Positions 11,918-20,432 of a stretch of 64,000 nucleotides of DNA are shown here, one piece after another. Under the pieces are notes generated by a model. That model did not search any database. It was given only the letters and a program-made list of their open reading frames with translations, and was not told where the DNA came from. Positions within the stretch are counted from its first letter, which is position 1. Every line of letters begins with the position of its first letter. The stretch lies in NCBI GenBank assembly GCA_009702325.1, contig WLID01000004.1:62001-126000 (forward strand). Direction: 5' to 3'. The position numbers were made by a program, and so were the translations under genes. This DNA comes from Actinomycetota bacterium (GTDB lineage Bacteria > Actinomycetota > Thermoleophilia > Gaiellales > Gaiellaceae).

Positions 11918-12580
11918 CTACGGCTCCGGAGGGCGACCGTTGATCGACACCTGCGCACGATCGAGCCCTTCGGCATCGAGCGTCTCGACCGCATCAGCAG
12001 CACGCCGCACGAGCGTCTCCACGTCTTCGTGCGACTCGAACGCGGCGAGAACGTAGTCGGCCAGCGGTCGGCGATCTCCACGCTCAGGCCGCCCCACGCC
12101 CACCCGCAGCCGCAAGAAGTACGGCGTCCCGAGCGACTTGGCGACCGACTTGATGCCGTTGTGACCAGCGCTGCCGCCCCCAAGGCGTGCCTGCAACCGG
12201 CCGACCTCCAGGTCGCTCTCGTCATGCACAACGAGGATCGCCTCAGGTTTCAACTTGAAGTACGCAGCTGCGGGCGCAACCGCCTGGCCCGACAGGTTCA
12301 TGAACGTCTCGGGCTTCAGCAGCGCAACCTTGTGCCCTTCAATCCGAATATCAGCGAGCTGCGCACCAAACTTGCCCCGCCAGGAGCCGCCATGGCGGCG
12401 CGCAAGCTCGTCCACCACCATGAACCCCACGTTGTGCCGGGTCGTGGCGTACTCGCGCCCAGGATTGCCGAGACCGACCACAAGGAGGTCGTGCGACGAG
12501 TCGCGATCTTCGCGACGCCACGGAAGTCTCACGGGATCACCAGATGCACGCTCATCGCGGATGCAGTCTGACAGGCGCAC
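11918..12580 (-). CDS. pth: peptidyl-tRNA hydrolase
   Basis: The product is 220 aa from a GTG at 12580 (alternative GTG at 12532). It recycles peptidyl-tRNAs dropped from the ribosome. The family fingerprint is complete: VVGLGNPGREYATTRHNVGF with the catalytic His (residue 49), the KPETFMNLSG motif, the VVHDESDLEVG segment and GGGSAGHNGIKS. The N-terminus is about 25-30 residues longer than in typical Pth, so the later GTG may be used. It lies 40 nt after rplY, as in most actinobacteria. Confidence 0.95.
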   Translation of the reverse strand: MRLSDCIRDERASGDPVRLPWRREDRDSSHDLLVVGLGNPGREYATTRHNVGFMVVDELARRHGGSWRGKFGAQLADIRIEGHKVALLKPETFMNLSGQAVAPAAAYFKLKPEAILVVHDESDLEVGRLQARLGGGSAGHNGIKSVAKSLGTPYFLRLRVGVGRPERGDRRPLADYVLAAFESHEDVETLVRRAADAVETLDAEGLDRAQVSINGRPPEP

Positions 12581-12620
12581 CGATCGTGCACAGCCAACCT
12601 ACAAAGAAGCCGAGGCGGTG

Positions 12621-13310
12621 TTATTCCGCGGCGTCAGCGTCAGCTTCGGCGTCATCGCCAGCAGCTTCAGCCTCAGGCTCAGCGGTGTCGGCTTCAGCAA
12701 CTGCGTCAGCCTCGCCTTCGCCTTCATCCGCGCCGTCCTCAGCACCTGCATAGGACGTGACGGACGCAAGAACCGTGTCGGGATCGTCGAGGAATGTGAC
12801 GCCCGAATACGACGAGAGATCCGAGATGCGGATCGCGTCGCCGAGACCAAGCACGGAGACATCGATGTCGATCTGCTCCGGAACATCGAGCGGCCGTGCC
12901 TCAACGTGAATATCGGTGGGGCCATGCGAAAGTGTTCCGCCCTGCTTCGCGCCAGGGGCCTCGCCAACGATGTTGACGTGCACCGTGGTCTGGATGACCA
13001 GGTCGAGGTTGACCTCCATGAGGTCGATGTGCGTCATCGTTCCGCGCACCTTGTCGACTTGGTAGTCCTTGACGACGACCGAGTGCGATGCACCCGTGTC
13101 GACAACGACATCGAGCACCGCGTGCAGGCCAGCGCTCGTGGTGAGGGCCGCACGAAGGTCGGTTGCGGCAACCGCGATCGCTACGGGCGTGTTCTGCCCG
13201 TAGATGACACCGGGGATCTGCCCCGTCGCGCGCAAACGGCGCGTTTCGGCAGAGCCGAGCTTGGTGCGCTCGGCAACGGTGATCTTGACGCGTGTTCCAA
13301 CTCCAGCCAC
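12621..13310 (-). CDS. rplY: 50S ribosomal protein L25, long (Ctc-type) form
   Basis: The product is 229 aa from a GTG at 13310. The N-terminal 5S-rRNA-binding domain (AERTKLGSAETRRLRATGQIPGVIYG) is followed by the second beta domain (VNLDLVIQTTVHVN, LDVPEQIDIDVSVL) and an acidic Ala/Glu/Asp tail from about residue 190 to the end. This is the two-domain CTC form that binds 5S rRNA and responds to stress. The start has no Shine-Dalgarno but a TAGAAT box 8 nt upstream, pointing to a leaderless message. Confidence 0.95.
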   Translation of the reverse strand: MAGVGTRVKITVAERTKLGSAETRRLRATGQIPGVIYGQNTPVAIAVAATDLRAALTTSAGLHAVLDVVVDTGASHSVVVKDYQVDKVRGTMTHIDLMEVNLDLVIQTTVHVNIVGEAPGAKQGGTLSHGPTDIHVEARPLDVPEQIDIDVSVLGLGDAIRISDLSSYSGVTFLDDPDTVLASVTSYAGAEDGADEGEGEADAVAEADTAEPEAEAAGDDAEADADAAE

Positions 13311-13318
13311 GGCGGACG

Positions 13319-13324
13319 ATTCTA
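13319..13324 (-). promoter_or_regulatory. -10 box TAGAAT for leaderless rplY
   Basis: On the minus strand TAGAAT ends 8 nt before the GTG start of rplY. There is no ribosome-binding site between them, so transcription would start at or next to the start codon. No TTGACA-like -35 is evident. Confidence 0.6.
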
Positions 13325-13388
13325 GCCATAGATCGCACCTCGACCGCGGATTGACTCGCACGAGGTGCGAATTGCCCTCTCGCCCGCT

Positions 13389-14766
13389 CTACCCAGACGG
13401 ATGCTCGTGGGCTCCGTTTGCCTCTCGTTCGCGTGTCACAAGCACGGGAACAAGGAGCGCCGCACCGAAGACGATCGAGTCGATTGTGCGGTCAGACGAG
13501 TTGAACAGATTGCTCGTCAGCGGGTTGTCGGAGACCCAGTAGGTGATGACGAGCGCCGCGAAGGAGAGCACGATCCACACCGCCGCAAACGTGACGGTGC
13601 GATAGCCCCGTAGCGCGATGGCACCAGCAAGCGCGACGCCGACGAGCGGCAGGAGATAGCCGAAGGAACCCCGCCCAGCCATCTGAATGCAGAGCTCGCG
13701 AATCGCGGGCCACACCCGGTTTGCGTGGTCGGCCAGGTACGACGGACTCAAAACGTCACTCACGCGGTAGTCGGTGCTCTTGACACCATGGATCGCAACC
13801 CACAGCCGCCACGGGAGGTCGATGAGCACCACGGCCACGGCAGGGCGCACCAGCTCGCGCCGTCGCACTGCTGGCGCTGCGACCGCCGCCGCGACGAACG
13901 CCGCGAGCGCAAACGCCTCCCCCTCGCTCTTCGTCAGGACGGCCGCCCCGAGGAAGATCGCCGTTGTCACGAGAAGGTCGCGTTCACCCGACCGAACCCA
14001 GCCGGCCAACCCGCACACGCCGAGCGCCACGAAACAGGCCAGCGGGACGTCTGCGTAATTCGAGGGCAGCTGATAGAGGAATGTCGGAGCAGCGACGATC
14101 GCCAACAACGTGACCGCGAGCACCACAGGGGCGGTGCAGCGTCCACGCCGCACCGACAAGGGCGAGCGCGAAGCCGAACAGTTGGAGATGCACCACTGTT
14201 CCGTCGAAGGCCCCCATGAACCGGAAGTCGATCGCCTCGAGCGACGGCAGCAGCAGCGGGTGTTGGAGCGCCGGGTAGGTCGGGTCGGTGAACACCGGGC
14301 TCGCGGGATACCCGAACTCGTAGAGCGCCCGCGCGCGCGTCGCCCAGATCACCCAGCCGTCGAATTCGACAAGTGGCTTGACGGCGAGCAGCCGCAGCAG
14401 GAACCCGAACATTACGGCGATACCGACGAAGGGCAGCGCCACGAGGAGAGTGCGAATCGTGCGCGACGTTCGGCGAGGCTCGGAGGCGGGTCGTGACGTT
14501 GTGGGTTGCGTCGCGATGCGCCGCCACCCCAGCACAAGCGCACCGAGCGCCAACACCGGCAGCGTGAGTCGGCCGACAGCGACATGCACGACAGCAAGGT
14601 CAGCGGCAGCAATGCCGCAGGTTGCAAGGCCGACCGCGTAGCCAAGTGGCGCGAGCCGCCGCAGCTCGCCAACCGATCGGGCAATGCCAAGCGCGCCGAG
14701 CAGCCCGAGGCCAACGCACCAAAAGAGCACGTTCACGACAACGAGCTCGATGCTGTGCCCGATCAT
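13389..14766 (-). pseudogene. GT-C-like polytopic membrane protein split by an apparent frameshift
   Basis: Two open frames join into one protein. The N-terminal part (from ATG 14766) reads to GAAWTLHRP near 14130. The C-terminal part resumes one frame over as PVVLAVTLLAIVAAP and ends at 13389. Removing one base from the G-run at 14128-14131 fuses them into about 458 aa with roughly ten hydrophobic segments. The luminal motif EFDGWVIWATRARALYEFG and the later SNYADVPLA block resemble ArnT/PMT-like GT-C glycosyltransferases using polyprenyl-phosphate sugars. Either the gene is inactivated, or the G-run is a sequencing error or slippage site. The start overlaps the upstream stop by 4 nt. The donor and acceptor are unknown. 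Confidence 0.7.
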
Positions 14767-15227
14767 CGTCCCTCGATCTTCGAGACGAAGAAGAGCTGGA
14801 GCCCCGCCCGCTCCTGCGCCGAGTAGTGCAGCCCCAACACACCCGGGTCAGCTTGGAACGACACGACCGTGTTGGCGTTCGCCAGGTCAGACGTCTGCAC
14901 CGCAGGGAGCAGGTAGAAGCGTCCGGCGAACGCAACCGCCTGCTCGAGCGTCATGTTCGCGCTAAGCCCACTCGGGTCGACCTGGAAGTAGACGCGGTCG
15001 CCCTTGGCAACACGCTCAGCGTAGAAGTCGAGGACATCACCGGGGATCTGCAGCTGGTCGGTCGCTGCATGCCGTCGATCGGCGTTCGAGTACTTCGAGT
15101 AGATCGCGTACTCATGGGACAGCACGTGCGTCATGCGACCCACGTTCGTGAGGAACGAGGCGGCGGCGATCGCCACCGTCACACAGATCACAACCGCTTC
15201 GACACGGTCGACGCGCAGACGCACCAT
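14763..15227 (-). CDS. membrane-anchored hypothetical protein upstream of the GT-C-like gene
   Basis: The product is 154 aa. One transmembrane helix (about residues 10-27, VVICVTVAIAAASFLTN) leads into an extracytoplasmic domain of about 120 residues. That domain resembles the C-terminal soluble part of GT-C enzymes in general character (DRVYFQVDPSGLSANMT), but I cannot assign a family. Its stop overlaps the start of the frameshifted glycosyltransferase-like gene by 4 nt (ATGA), so the two probably work together at the cell surface. Confidence 0.65.
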   Translation of the reverse strand: MVRLRVDRVEAVVICVTVAIAAASFLTNVGRMTHVLSHEYAIYSKYSNADRRHAATDQLQIPGDVLDFYAERVAKGDRVYFQVDPSGLSANMTLEQAVAFAGRFYLLPAVQTSDLANANTVVSFQADPGVLGLHYSAQERAGLQLFFVSKIEGR

Positions 15228-15271
15228 CAGGGCCGAGCCTATGCCACCGGGGTGACGGCGGCGGCCGGACG

Positions 15272-16336
15272 CTAGAAGAGCTGGTTCTCGCCGCCGAAGA
15301 TCGCCGACACCGAATCGTCGGCGAACACGTTCATGATCGTCTCGGCAAGCAGGCCCGAGACGGGCAGGATCGTCAGCTTCTCAGGACGCGTGAGCGGATC
15401 GATCGGCACCGTGTCGGTGACAACAATTCCCTTGATCCGGTCGTCGGACGCGAACTTGTCGAGCGAATCGCCGCAGAACATGCCGTGCGTCGCAAAGAGC
15501 CACACCTCTTTCGCTCCATGCTCCTGCAGCGCACCAACGTTCGCGCGCATCGTGCCGCCGGTCATGATCACGTCGTCGCCGAGGATCGCGATCTTGCCGT
15601 TCACACGGCCGGCGATCTCGGTGACCGCAACAACGTCGTGCTCGGGCCGCGACTTGTGCATCATCGCGAACTCCGCCTCAAGCATCTGTGCGAAACGCTC
15701 CGCTTGCTTGGCACGGCCGGCATCAGGCGACACCGAAACGATCCCATCACCAAACAGGCCGAGATCACGGAAGTGGCGGGCAAAGAGCGGCAGCGCCGTC
15801 ATGTGATCGACAGGGATCGTGAAGAACCCCTGGATCTGACCGGCGTGAAGGTCCATCGTCAGGATGCGGTCGGCGCCTGCGAGCTGCAGCAGGTCGGCAA
15901 CAAACCGGGCCGAGATCGGCTCACGCGGCTTCGCCTTGCGATCCTGGCGTGCGTACGGGAACAGCGGCATCACAGCAGTGATGCGCTTGGCCGACGCAAG
16001 CTTCGCCGCCTGGATCATGAAACAGAGCTCCATGATGTTGCGGTCGATCTCCCCCGAACCGGTCTGGACGATGAAGATGTCGGCGCCACGGATCGACTCG
16101 TCGTAGCGGCAGTAGGTCTCGCCATTCGCGAACGTCTTCAACGTCACGCTCGCGAGCTCAACGTCAAGCTGCTCGCAGATCCGCTTCGCAAGATCGGGAT
16201 GCGAACGGCCAGCAAAGATCATCAGCCGCTTCTGCGGCCCACGCTCAATCCAGTGGCCGGTAGCCGTCTCGGTCACGATGCCGGGAGACTCCAAGCCGGG
16301 GAGTGTGAGCTCAGTCGTTCCGCTGCCGGGCTGCAT
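15272..16336 (-). CDS. prs: ribose-phosphate pyrophosphokinase (PRPP synthase)
   Basis: The product is 354 aa from ATG 16336 with GGAGG just upstream; it overlaps the glmU 3' end by 26 nt. A GTG at 16276 would remove about 20 residues. It converts ribose 5-phosphate + ATP to PRPP for nucleotide, His and Trp synthesis. The tandem PRT folds are clear: FANGETYCRYDESIRGADIFIVQ, MPLFPYARQDRK, TMDLHAGQIQGFF and the PRPP loop GDDVIMTGGT. Compared with class I enzymes, the third acidic residue of the DDxxDT(A/G)GT loop is Met and the DxGGxxRAR stretch reads DAGRAKQAE, so this is a divergent Prs. Confidence 0.93.
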   Translation of the reverse strand: MQPGSGTTELTLPGLESPGIVTETATGHWIERGPQKRLMIFAGRSHPDLAKRICEQLDVELASVTLKTFANGETYCRYDESIRGADIFIVQTGSGEIDRNIMELCFMIQAAKLASAKRITAVMPLFPYARQDRKAKPREPISARFVADLLQLAGADRILTMDLHAGQIQGFFTIPVDHMTALPLFARHFRDLGLFGDGIVSVSPDAGRAKQAERFAQMLEAEFAMMHKSRPEHDVVAVTEIAGRVNGKIAILGDDVIMTGGTMRANVGALQEHGAKEVWLFATHGMFCGDSLDKFASDDRIKGIVVTDTVPIDPLTRPEKLTILPVSGLLAETIMNVFADDSVSAIFGGENQLF

Positions 16337-17642
16337 ACCCCTCCTTGTTCTCCTGGCGCGCACGGGCAACCGCAAGCGCATCGTTTGGCACATCCTTGGT
16401 TACGACAGTTCCAGCAGCCACCCATGCTCCGTCTCCGATCTCAACCGGGGCGACGAAGCCATTTTGGATACCGGTCCTGACGTTGTCCCCAATCGTCGTC
16501 CTGCCCTTCGGTTGACCCGGACGGTGAGGGAAGTTTGCGGTGATCGCGCCAGCACCGATGTTCGTGCCGTCGCCGATCGTGGCATCGCCAATGTAGGAGA
16601 GGTGAGGCACCTTCGTTCCTTCACCGATGCTTGAGTTCTTGATCTCCACGTAGGTGCCAGCCTTCGAATTGGGGCCAAGAACCGTTCCGGGGCGAAGGTA
16701 ACAAAATGGCCCAACGAGTGCTCCGGGTCCGATCTCCGCGTCGATCGCGACCGTGTGCGGCTGAATATCGGCGCCCGTGGCGATCCGGGTTTGGCCCCGC
16801 AAGACCGTGAAGGGATGCACCGTCACGTCGTTTTCGATCTCAACCGTTGGCTCGATCCATGTCGATGCCGGATCGACAATCGCAACCCCGTTCAACATGT
16901 GCGACTCGTTGATCCGGTCGCGGAGCACGGCGGCGGCGTGAGCAAGCTCAACCCGCGTGTTCACACCTTCGGTCTCGGCTGGGTCGGGTGCGATGTAGGC
17001 GGCCACCGTGTCGCCCGCGTTCGCAAGCGCCAACACGGCGTCGGTGAGATAGAGCTCGCCCTGCGCGTTGTGGGGCGTGAGCGTGTCGAGGGCCGGCCAC
17101 AGCTTGTCGGACTGAAACACGTAGATCGACGAATTCACCTCACGCACCTCGAGCTGCTCCGGCGTTGCGTCGCGCGCCTCAACAATCGCCGTTACGTGGC
17201 CGGCGTCGTTGCGGAGAACGCGCCCGTAGGCCCGAACATCGGGCGGCATGAACGTGAGCACGGTTGCCGCCGCACCTTCACGCCGGTGCGTCGCCACAAG
17301 ATCGGCGAGCAGCTCAGCCGTGAGCAGCGGGGTGTCGCCCGAAAGGATGAGAACGTCGGCGGTACGGCCTTCAAGCGCCGGACGGGCGCACCGCACCGCA
17401 TCACCCGTGCCGAGCGGAACTGGCTGCACGGCCACCTCGATCCCTTCACCTGCGAACGCGTCAATCGTTGCTGGCGACGCGACGACGAGGATCGGGTCTG
17501 CTCCCGCTCCTCGCCCGGCCTCAATCACCCAGTCGACCATCCGCCGTCCGAGCACCGGATGGAGGTGTTTCGGGGTCGCGGATTTCATCCGGGTGCCGAG
17601 GCCTCCGGCCATGACGACTGCTGCGATTGGCGTGTCTGTCAC
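16311..17642 (-). CDS. glmU: bifunctional GlmU: GlcNAc-1-P uridyltransferase / GlcN-1-P acetyltransferase
   Basis: The product is 443 aa from a GTG at 17642. It makes UDP-GlcNAc for peptidoglycan. The N-terminal pyrophosphorylase domain has VVMAGGLGTRMKS, PLGTGDAV, LSGDTPLL and the YLTDAV region. The C-terminal left-handed beta helix carries the acetyltransferase residues as YLRPGT (Arg), VEIKNSSIG (Lys), VPHLSYIGD (His and Tyr) and TNIGAG (Asn). The usual NYDGxxKxxT loop reads NFPHRPGQPKGRT, with Tyr replaced by Phe and three extra residues. The tRNA-Gln gene is immediately upstream and prs overlaps downstream. Confidence 0.95.
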   Translation of the reverse strand: MTDTPIAAVVMAGGLGTRMKSATPKHLHPVLGRRMVDWVIEAGRGAGADPILVVASPATIDAFAGEGIEVAVQPVPLGTGDAVRCARPALEGRTADVLILSGDTPLLTAELLADLVATHRREGAAATVLTFMPPDVRAYGRVLRNDAGHVTAIVEARDATPEQLEVREVNSSIYVFQSDKLWPALDTLTPHNAQGELYLTDAVLALANAGDTVAAYIAPDPAETEGVNTRVELAHAAAVLRDRINESHMLNGVAIVDPASTWIEPTVEIENDVTVHPFTVLRGQTRIATGADIQPHTVAIDAEIGPGALVGPFCYLRPGTVLGPNSKAGTYVEIKNSSIGEGTKVPHLSYIGDATIGDGTNIGAGAITANFPHRPGQPKGRTTIGDNVRTGIQNGFVAPVEIGDGAWVAAGTVVTKDVPNDALAVARARQENKEGYAARQRND

Positions 17643-17656
17643 GTGGCCTGAGTAGT

Positions 17657-17730
17657 TGGCTGGGGCGCCAGGATTCGAACCTGGGATCGCGGGACCAAAA
17701 CCCGCTGCCTTACCGCTTGGCTACGCCCCA
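17657..17730 (-). tRNA. trnQ: tRNA-Gln (anticodon TTG), CCA encoded
   Basis: The cloverleaf folds on the minus strand. The acceptor stem TGGGGCG pairs with CGCCCCA, the anticodon stem is GCGGG/CCCGC with loop TTTTGGT (anticodon TTG), and the T arm contains GGTTCGAATCC. The discriminator is G and CCA is genomically encoded at 17657-17659. U1-A72 and G73 fit glutamine tRNAs. tRNA-Gln before glmU is a common actinobacterial arrangement. Confidence 0.96.
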
Positions 17731-17766
17731 CTGCGAGGCGAGTATAGGTGCTCCGGCCGGAGCGGC

Positions 17767-18120
17767 TCAGGACTTGCCGCGCTCGGCGAAGAGCACAACG
17801 AGCGCCACGATCGCGATGATCACGACAACGGCGTACGCAATGGTCTTCGCAATGAAGAGAACGAGCGGCACCAGGATCGCCAAAAGCTGTGATGCAGCAA
17901 GGATCCAGCTCGCCTGGCGTACGAGGCCGGACGACGACGATCGGCCCGTGTAGATCCAGGCGCCAAGGCCTGCCGCGGCAAGCACGAACACAAGCCAATG
18001 CGGGAACACGTGGACGACGACAAGCAGCCCTTCGACCGCTGCGATCCAGAACGACGACCGCAGGCGGTGGCGCTGCAGCAGTCCGCCGAGGCCGGGCTGT
18101 GCGATATCGGAACTGCTCAC
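17767..18120 (-). CDS. small multi-pass membrane protein between ispE and tRNA-Gln
   Basis: The product is 117 aa from a GTG at 18120 preceded by GGAG. Three hydrophobic segments are visible at about residues 25-55, 66-85 and 88-112, with a Ser-rich linker (TGRSSSSGL) between the first two. It lacks recognisable catalytic motifs. It starts 10 nt after the ispE stop and belongs to the same operon. Function unknown. Confidence 0.7.
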   Translation of the reverse strand: MSSSDIAQPGLGGLLQRHRLRSSFWIAAVEGLLVVVHVFPHWLVFVLAAAGLGAWIYTGRSSSSGLVRQASWILAASQLLAILVPLVLFIAKTIAYAVVVIIAIVALVVLFAERGKS

Positions 18121-18130
18121 GTCTCCAAAC

Positions 18131-18943
18131 CTACCATGCTGGTTCGCAGAGCCAGACCTGGGCACGCGTCTCGATCGAGGCGGCGACCGTCGCAGCCTCG
18201 CCTGCATGCAGGAAGAGACCGAACACCGCGGGGCCAGCACCGCTCGCGTCGGCATGAAACGCTCCTGCCGCGCGAAGCTCGGCCGCAAGCGGCGACTGGG
18301 CGAGATCGTTTGGTGGCAACGCGCCGAGATCTTCGGGCGACCGCATCGTGCGCAGCACCTGCTCGGCAGCGGCGCGACGTTCGGCGAACCCGTCCCCACC
18401 GTTGCGCTCGTCGAAGCGGCGATACACCGCTCCCGTCGACTCTTTGACCTCGTCATGCGGGAGCGCCAGGACGATCGTGTAGCCCTGCGGCAGCTCAACG
18501 GGTTCCAGCACCGACCCGTCGCCTGTCCCAACGCACGGGCCCTGCTGGAGAAAGAACGGCACGTCAGCGCCGAGCGTGCGCGCGAGCCGATGCAGCGTCG
18601 CGGGTGGAAGCGGGTTGGGGAGCGTCGCTGACGCGAGCTGGAGGGCGGCAGCAGCGTCGGCCGAGCCGCCACCGAGCCCGGCCGCGACCGGGATGCGTTT
18701 GTCGATCGTCACGCGCCACCGCGGCGCAACCGCCGCTTCGGTCGCGACCGCTTCGAGCGCGCGGGCGACGAGCGTATCGTCGGCAAACCCAACGACCTCA
18801 AGGTCGTCTGCGGCTTCGAGCGTGATCGTGTCGCTCAGCGAGATCCGCTGAAAGAGCGTCCAAAGCTCGTGGTAGCCGTCGGCACCCGCCACACCAACAA
18901 CGAGGGCCAAGTTCAGCTTTGCGTACGCCTCGACCGTGGTCAT
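18131..18943 (-). CDS. ispE: 4-diphosphocytidyl-2-C-methyl-D-erythritol kinase
   Basis: The product is 270 aa, a GHMP kinase of the non-mevalonate isoprenoid pathway that phosphorylates CDP-methylerythritol at the 2-hydroxyl. The N-terminal AYAKLNLAL and DGYHELWTLFQ motifs, the ATP loop PVAAGLGGGSADAAAAL (about residues 85-101) and the late GAFHADASGAGPAVFGLF glycine-rich motif are present. The start overlaps the rsmA stop by 4 nt. It supplies precursors for undecaprenyl phosphate and quinones. Confidence 0.95.
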   Translation of the reverse strand: MTTVEAYAKLNLALVVGVAGADGYHELWTLFQRISLSDTITLEAADDLEVVGFADDTLVARALEAVATEAAVAPRWRVTIDKRIPVAAGLGGGSADAAAALQLASATLPNPLPPATLHRLARTLGADVPFFLQQGPCVGTGDGSVLEPVELPQGYTIVLALPHDEVKESTGAVYRRFDERNGGDGFAERRAAAEQVLRTMRSPEDLGALPPNDLAQSPLAAELRAAGAFHADASGAGPAVFGLFLHAGEAATVAASIETRAQVWLCEPAW

Positions 18944-19698
18944 GCGAGCGCAGCGGCGAGCTGGACGAAGTCGGTGGGTCGAAGCTCCTCTGCGCGCGCG
19001 CCAGCGTTCAGGCCAAGCTCGTCGAGCACGGCAGCGGCCTTTTCGCGCGAGACGATGCCCGAAAGCGACAGCGAGTTCGCAAGTGTCTTACGCCGATGCG
19101 AGAACGCGCCCTCAACGATCTGTTTCAGCTGTTTGGTGGGTCCCGGTCCGATGCGTCGAAACGCGATGAGCGCCGACTCAACGTTCGGCGGCGGACGGAA
19201 CACTTCGCGCGACACTGGGTGGTAGCCGGTGCGTTCGGTGCTGAGCTGCATCAGCACCGACACCGACCCATACGCCTTGGTGCTTGGCCAGGCGAAGAAT
19301 CGTTCGGCGACCTCCTTCTGCACCATCACGCACCACGACTGAATCGGGTCGAACGACAGGCTTTCAGCAACGATCGGCGTCGCGACGTTGTAGGGCAGGT
19401 TCGCGACAAGCTTCGTGGGGAGCGGGTCGAGTGCGTTCAGGTCGATTGCGAGCGCGTCACCCCAATGGAGTTGCACCCGGTCGATCTCTTTCAGATGCGG
19501 CGTCAGGCTCGTGTCGATCTCGATTGCGTGGATCTGAGCGACACGGGTGGAGAGGTAGCGCGTCAGCACGCCAAGGCCCGGGCCGATCTCGAGCACAACG
19601 TCGGCGGGATCGAGTTCGGCAAGTCGGCCGATGACGTCGAGGATGTTCTTGTCGATCAGGAAGTGCTGACCGAACTTCTTCTTTGGTGCGACCTTCAC
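18940..19698 (-). CDS. rsmA: 16S rRNA dimethyladenosine transferase RsmA (KsgA)
   Basis: The product is 252 aa. It dimethylates the two adjacent adenines near the 3' end of 16S rRNA during 30S maturation. The FGQHFLIDKNILD start, the SAM-binding VLEIGPGLGVLTRYL, the acidic AIEIDTSL and the catalytic NLPYNVATP motif are all intact. It overlaps tatD upstream and ispE downstream by 4 nt each, in conserved actinobacterial order. Confidence 0.96.
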   Translation of the reverse strand: MKVAPKKKFGQHFLIDKNILDVIGRLAELDPADVVLEIGPGLGVLTRYLSTRVAQIHAIEIDTSLTPHLKEIDRVQLHWGDALAIDLNALDPLPTKLVANLPYNVATPIVAESLSFDPIQSWCVMVQKEVAERFFAWPSTKAYGSVSVLMQLSTERTGYHPVSREVFRPPPNVESALIAFRRIGPGPTKQLKQIVEGAFSHRRKTLANSLSLSGIVSREKAAAVLDELGLNAGARAEELRPTDFVQLAAALA

Positions 19699-20432
19699 AG
19701 GCCAAACACCTTGGTTGCGTTCGCGTCGATCTGGGCTTCAAGCGCGGCGGGATCTTCACCGCGCGCCTCAGCAAGCACCGCGAGTGTGTGCATCACGTAG
19801 GCGGGCTCGTTCGTTTGGCCTCGGAACGCCTGCGGCGCCAGATAGGGGCAGTCCGTTTCGGCCAAGATCCGTTCGGCCGGGACGGCGCGTGCGGCGGCGC
19901 GAAGCTCGTAGGCGTTCTTGTAGGTGACGTTGCCGGCGAACGAGACGTACCACCCTCTCTCGATCGCATCGGGCAGCATCGCCGGACTCGAGAAGCAATG
20001 GAGGATCACGTCGCCTGGGTGCGGCCGCAGCATGGCGAGCGTGTCGTCGTCGGCGGCACGGGTGTGGATGATCACCGGCTTGCGCGTCTCGGCGGCGATG
20101 TCGAGCTGGGCGGCAAAGACGCGTCGCTGATCGTCGGGGGTGGCGTAGTCGCGGAACCAATCAAGGCCGGTCTCTCCCACCCCGACCGCTTTGTCGTCTG
20201 CGAGGAGGCGGCGGAGCTCGTCGAAGTCGGCGTCGGTCGCTGTACCCGACTCGTGCGGGTGGATGCCGAGGATGGCGGCCACACCGTCTTCAGCGTGCGC
20301 GATCTGCAAGGCGTCTGGCGCGGCCGCGACGGACGTGGCGACGAGCATCACGCGGCTAACGCCGGCCGCTCGCGCACGGGCCAGGGTCTCGCCCGCCTCT
20401 GCCACGCCCAGGTGGGCGTGCGTGTCGATCAC
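19695..20432 (-). CDS. tatD: TatD-family metal-dependent hydrolase
   Basis: The product is 245 aa from a GTG at 20432 that overlaps the metG stop (GTGA). The TIM-barrel metal ligands are present: DTHAHLG, GIHPHE, GVGETGLDW, PVIIHTRAAD, LHCFS and AETDCPYLAPQAFRG. Homologues act as 3'-5' exonucleases or DNases. The longer Arg-rich open frame upstream is the antisense shadow of metG and is excluded. Confidence 0.93.
   Translation of the reverse strand: MIDTHAHLGVAEAGETLARARAAGVSRVMLVATSVAAAPDALQIAHAEDGVAAILGIHPHESGTATDADFDELRRLLADDKAVGVGETGLDWFRDYATPDDQRRVFAAQLDIAAETRKPVIIHTRAADDDTLAMLRPHPGDVILHCFSSPAMLPDAIERGWYVSFAGNVTYKNAYELRAAARAVPAERILAETDCPYLAPQAFRGQTNEPAYVMHTLAVLAEARGEDPAALEAQIDANATKVFGL

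Noticed and set aside
11601..11920. Firm call of a cyclic-di-AMP riboswitch
   Set aside because: Position and gene type fit, but the conserved ydaO core could not be aligned by eye; kept only as an unassigned structured leader.
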